Source: Nitrospirota bacterium
Lineage (GTDB): Bacteria > Nitrospinota_A > UBA7883
Length of the DNA: 6,919 nucleotides
NCBI GenBank assembly: GCA_011052055.1
Contig: DRJW01000053.1
Span: forward strand, 1 to 6,919
Direction of reading: 5' to 3'
Shown here: in pieces, positions 6,814 to 6,919 of the stretch
How the letters are laid out: each line of letters starts with the position of its first letter
Position numbering within the stretch: position 1 is the stretch's first letter
The notes under the pieces: model-generated
The model's input: the letters and a program-made list of their open reading frames with translations, nothing else
Told to the model about the DNA's origin: nothing
Database searches by the model: none
Program-made: the position numbers and the translations under genes

Positions 6814-6852
6814 ACTAAATTTCCCCCTTGCTTGATACGCTCAAACGGTCTC

Positions 6853-6881
6853 AGTATAAACGCTCGAAGAGCATATGTCAC
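6853..6881 (-). promoter_or_regulatory. Sigma-70-type promoter of the histidine kinase
   Basis: On the minus strand a -35 element GTGACA (6881-6876) and a -10 element TATACT (6858-6853) each differ from consensus at one position and are separated by an ideal 17-nt spacer. Transcription would begin near 6846, giving a leader of about 55 nt that includes the 23-bp duplication. Confidence 0.6.
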
Positions 6882-6919
6882 ACTTCATTCTGTACACGCA
6901 GGCGCCGGTCGGGCCGGTA
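6875..6919 (+). CDS. Possible start of a divergent gene cut by the right edge
   Basis: An ATG at 6875 opens 15 codons (MSHFILYTQAPVGPV) that run to the window end without a stop. A GAAGAG lies three bases upstream, closer than usual for a ribosome site. If real, the gene is divergent from the kinase and its first codons overlap the kinase -35 element. The opposite strand is also open over much of this stretch, so the call is weak and no family is recognisable. Confidence 0.15.
   Translation, partial: MSHFILYTQAPVGPV

Larger units (their letters stand above)
6785..6830 (-). repeat. Exact 23-bp tandem duplication covering the kinase ribosome site and start codon
   Basis: The two units, 6785-6807 and 6808-6830, are identical. 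On the coding strand each reads CAAGGGGGAAATTTAGT followed by TTGAAC, that is, a Shine-Dalgarno-like AAGGGGG, a 9-nt spacer and a TTG start. The unit nearer the gene supplies the kinase start at 6790. Because 23 is not a multiple of three, the outer unit starts in another frame. Confidence 0.95.

Noticed and set aside
6785..6830. CRISPR or phage attachment-site reading of the 23-bp direct repeat
   Set aside because: The two copies are directly adjacent with no spacer, only two copies exist, and no integrase or cas gene is present; duplication of the initiation region explains it.
6841..6918. Minus-strand frame open from the right edge and ending MKCDICSSSVYTETV
   Set aside because: It contains a CxxC but is too short to recognise, and it overlaps the well-formed kinase promoter and a competing + strand frame.

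Overview
This window holds a compact block of bacterial genes with no RNA genes, mobile elements or CRISPR array that I can see. A cleavable signal peptide on an aspartyl protease and a CysZ/EI24-type inner-membrane protein suggest a Gram-negative-like envelope. Base composition is intermediate, with A-rich stretches in the linkers. The sequence alone does not place the organism more precisely.

Layout. Positions 2-2220 hold three closely packed + strand genes: the C-terminal part of an EI24/CysZ-like membrane protein cut by the left edge, a fusion of a DsbA/HCCA-isomerase-like domain with a rhodanese domain (491-1444), and an exported retropepsin-like aspartyl protease (1441-2220) whose start overlaps the previous stop in an ATGA. 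Positions 2255-3784 and 4003-5460 hold two tandem paralogues, each with a CheY-like receiver domain followed by about eight TPR-like repeats and no DNA-binding or enzymatic output domain. A 218-bp intergenic region between them carries a candidate extended -10 promoter. On the - strand, 6790-5468 encodes a soluble GAF-HisKA-HATPase histidine kinase that converges on the second receiver-TPR gene with only 7 bp between stop codons. The right end carries the kinase promoter and a 23-bp tandem duplication of its ribosome-binding and start region.

How it may work together. The best reading is a local two-component module. The cytoplasmic GAF kinase senses a small ligand or redox state and phosphorylates one or both receiver-TPR proteins, which would act through protein-protein contacts rather than transcription. 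The two receivers keep all acidic-pocket residues and are much more alike than their TPR parts, as expected if they share a phosphodonor but bind different partners. This pairing is inferred from proximity and domain content, not shown. The two most unusual items are the fusion protein, whose rhodanese loop has Asp in place of the catalytic Cys and whose N-terminal domain lacks a CxxC, and the duplicated translation-initiation region of the kinase, which creates a tiny leader frame ending exactly on the kinase's TTG start.
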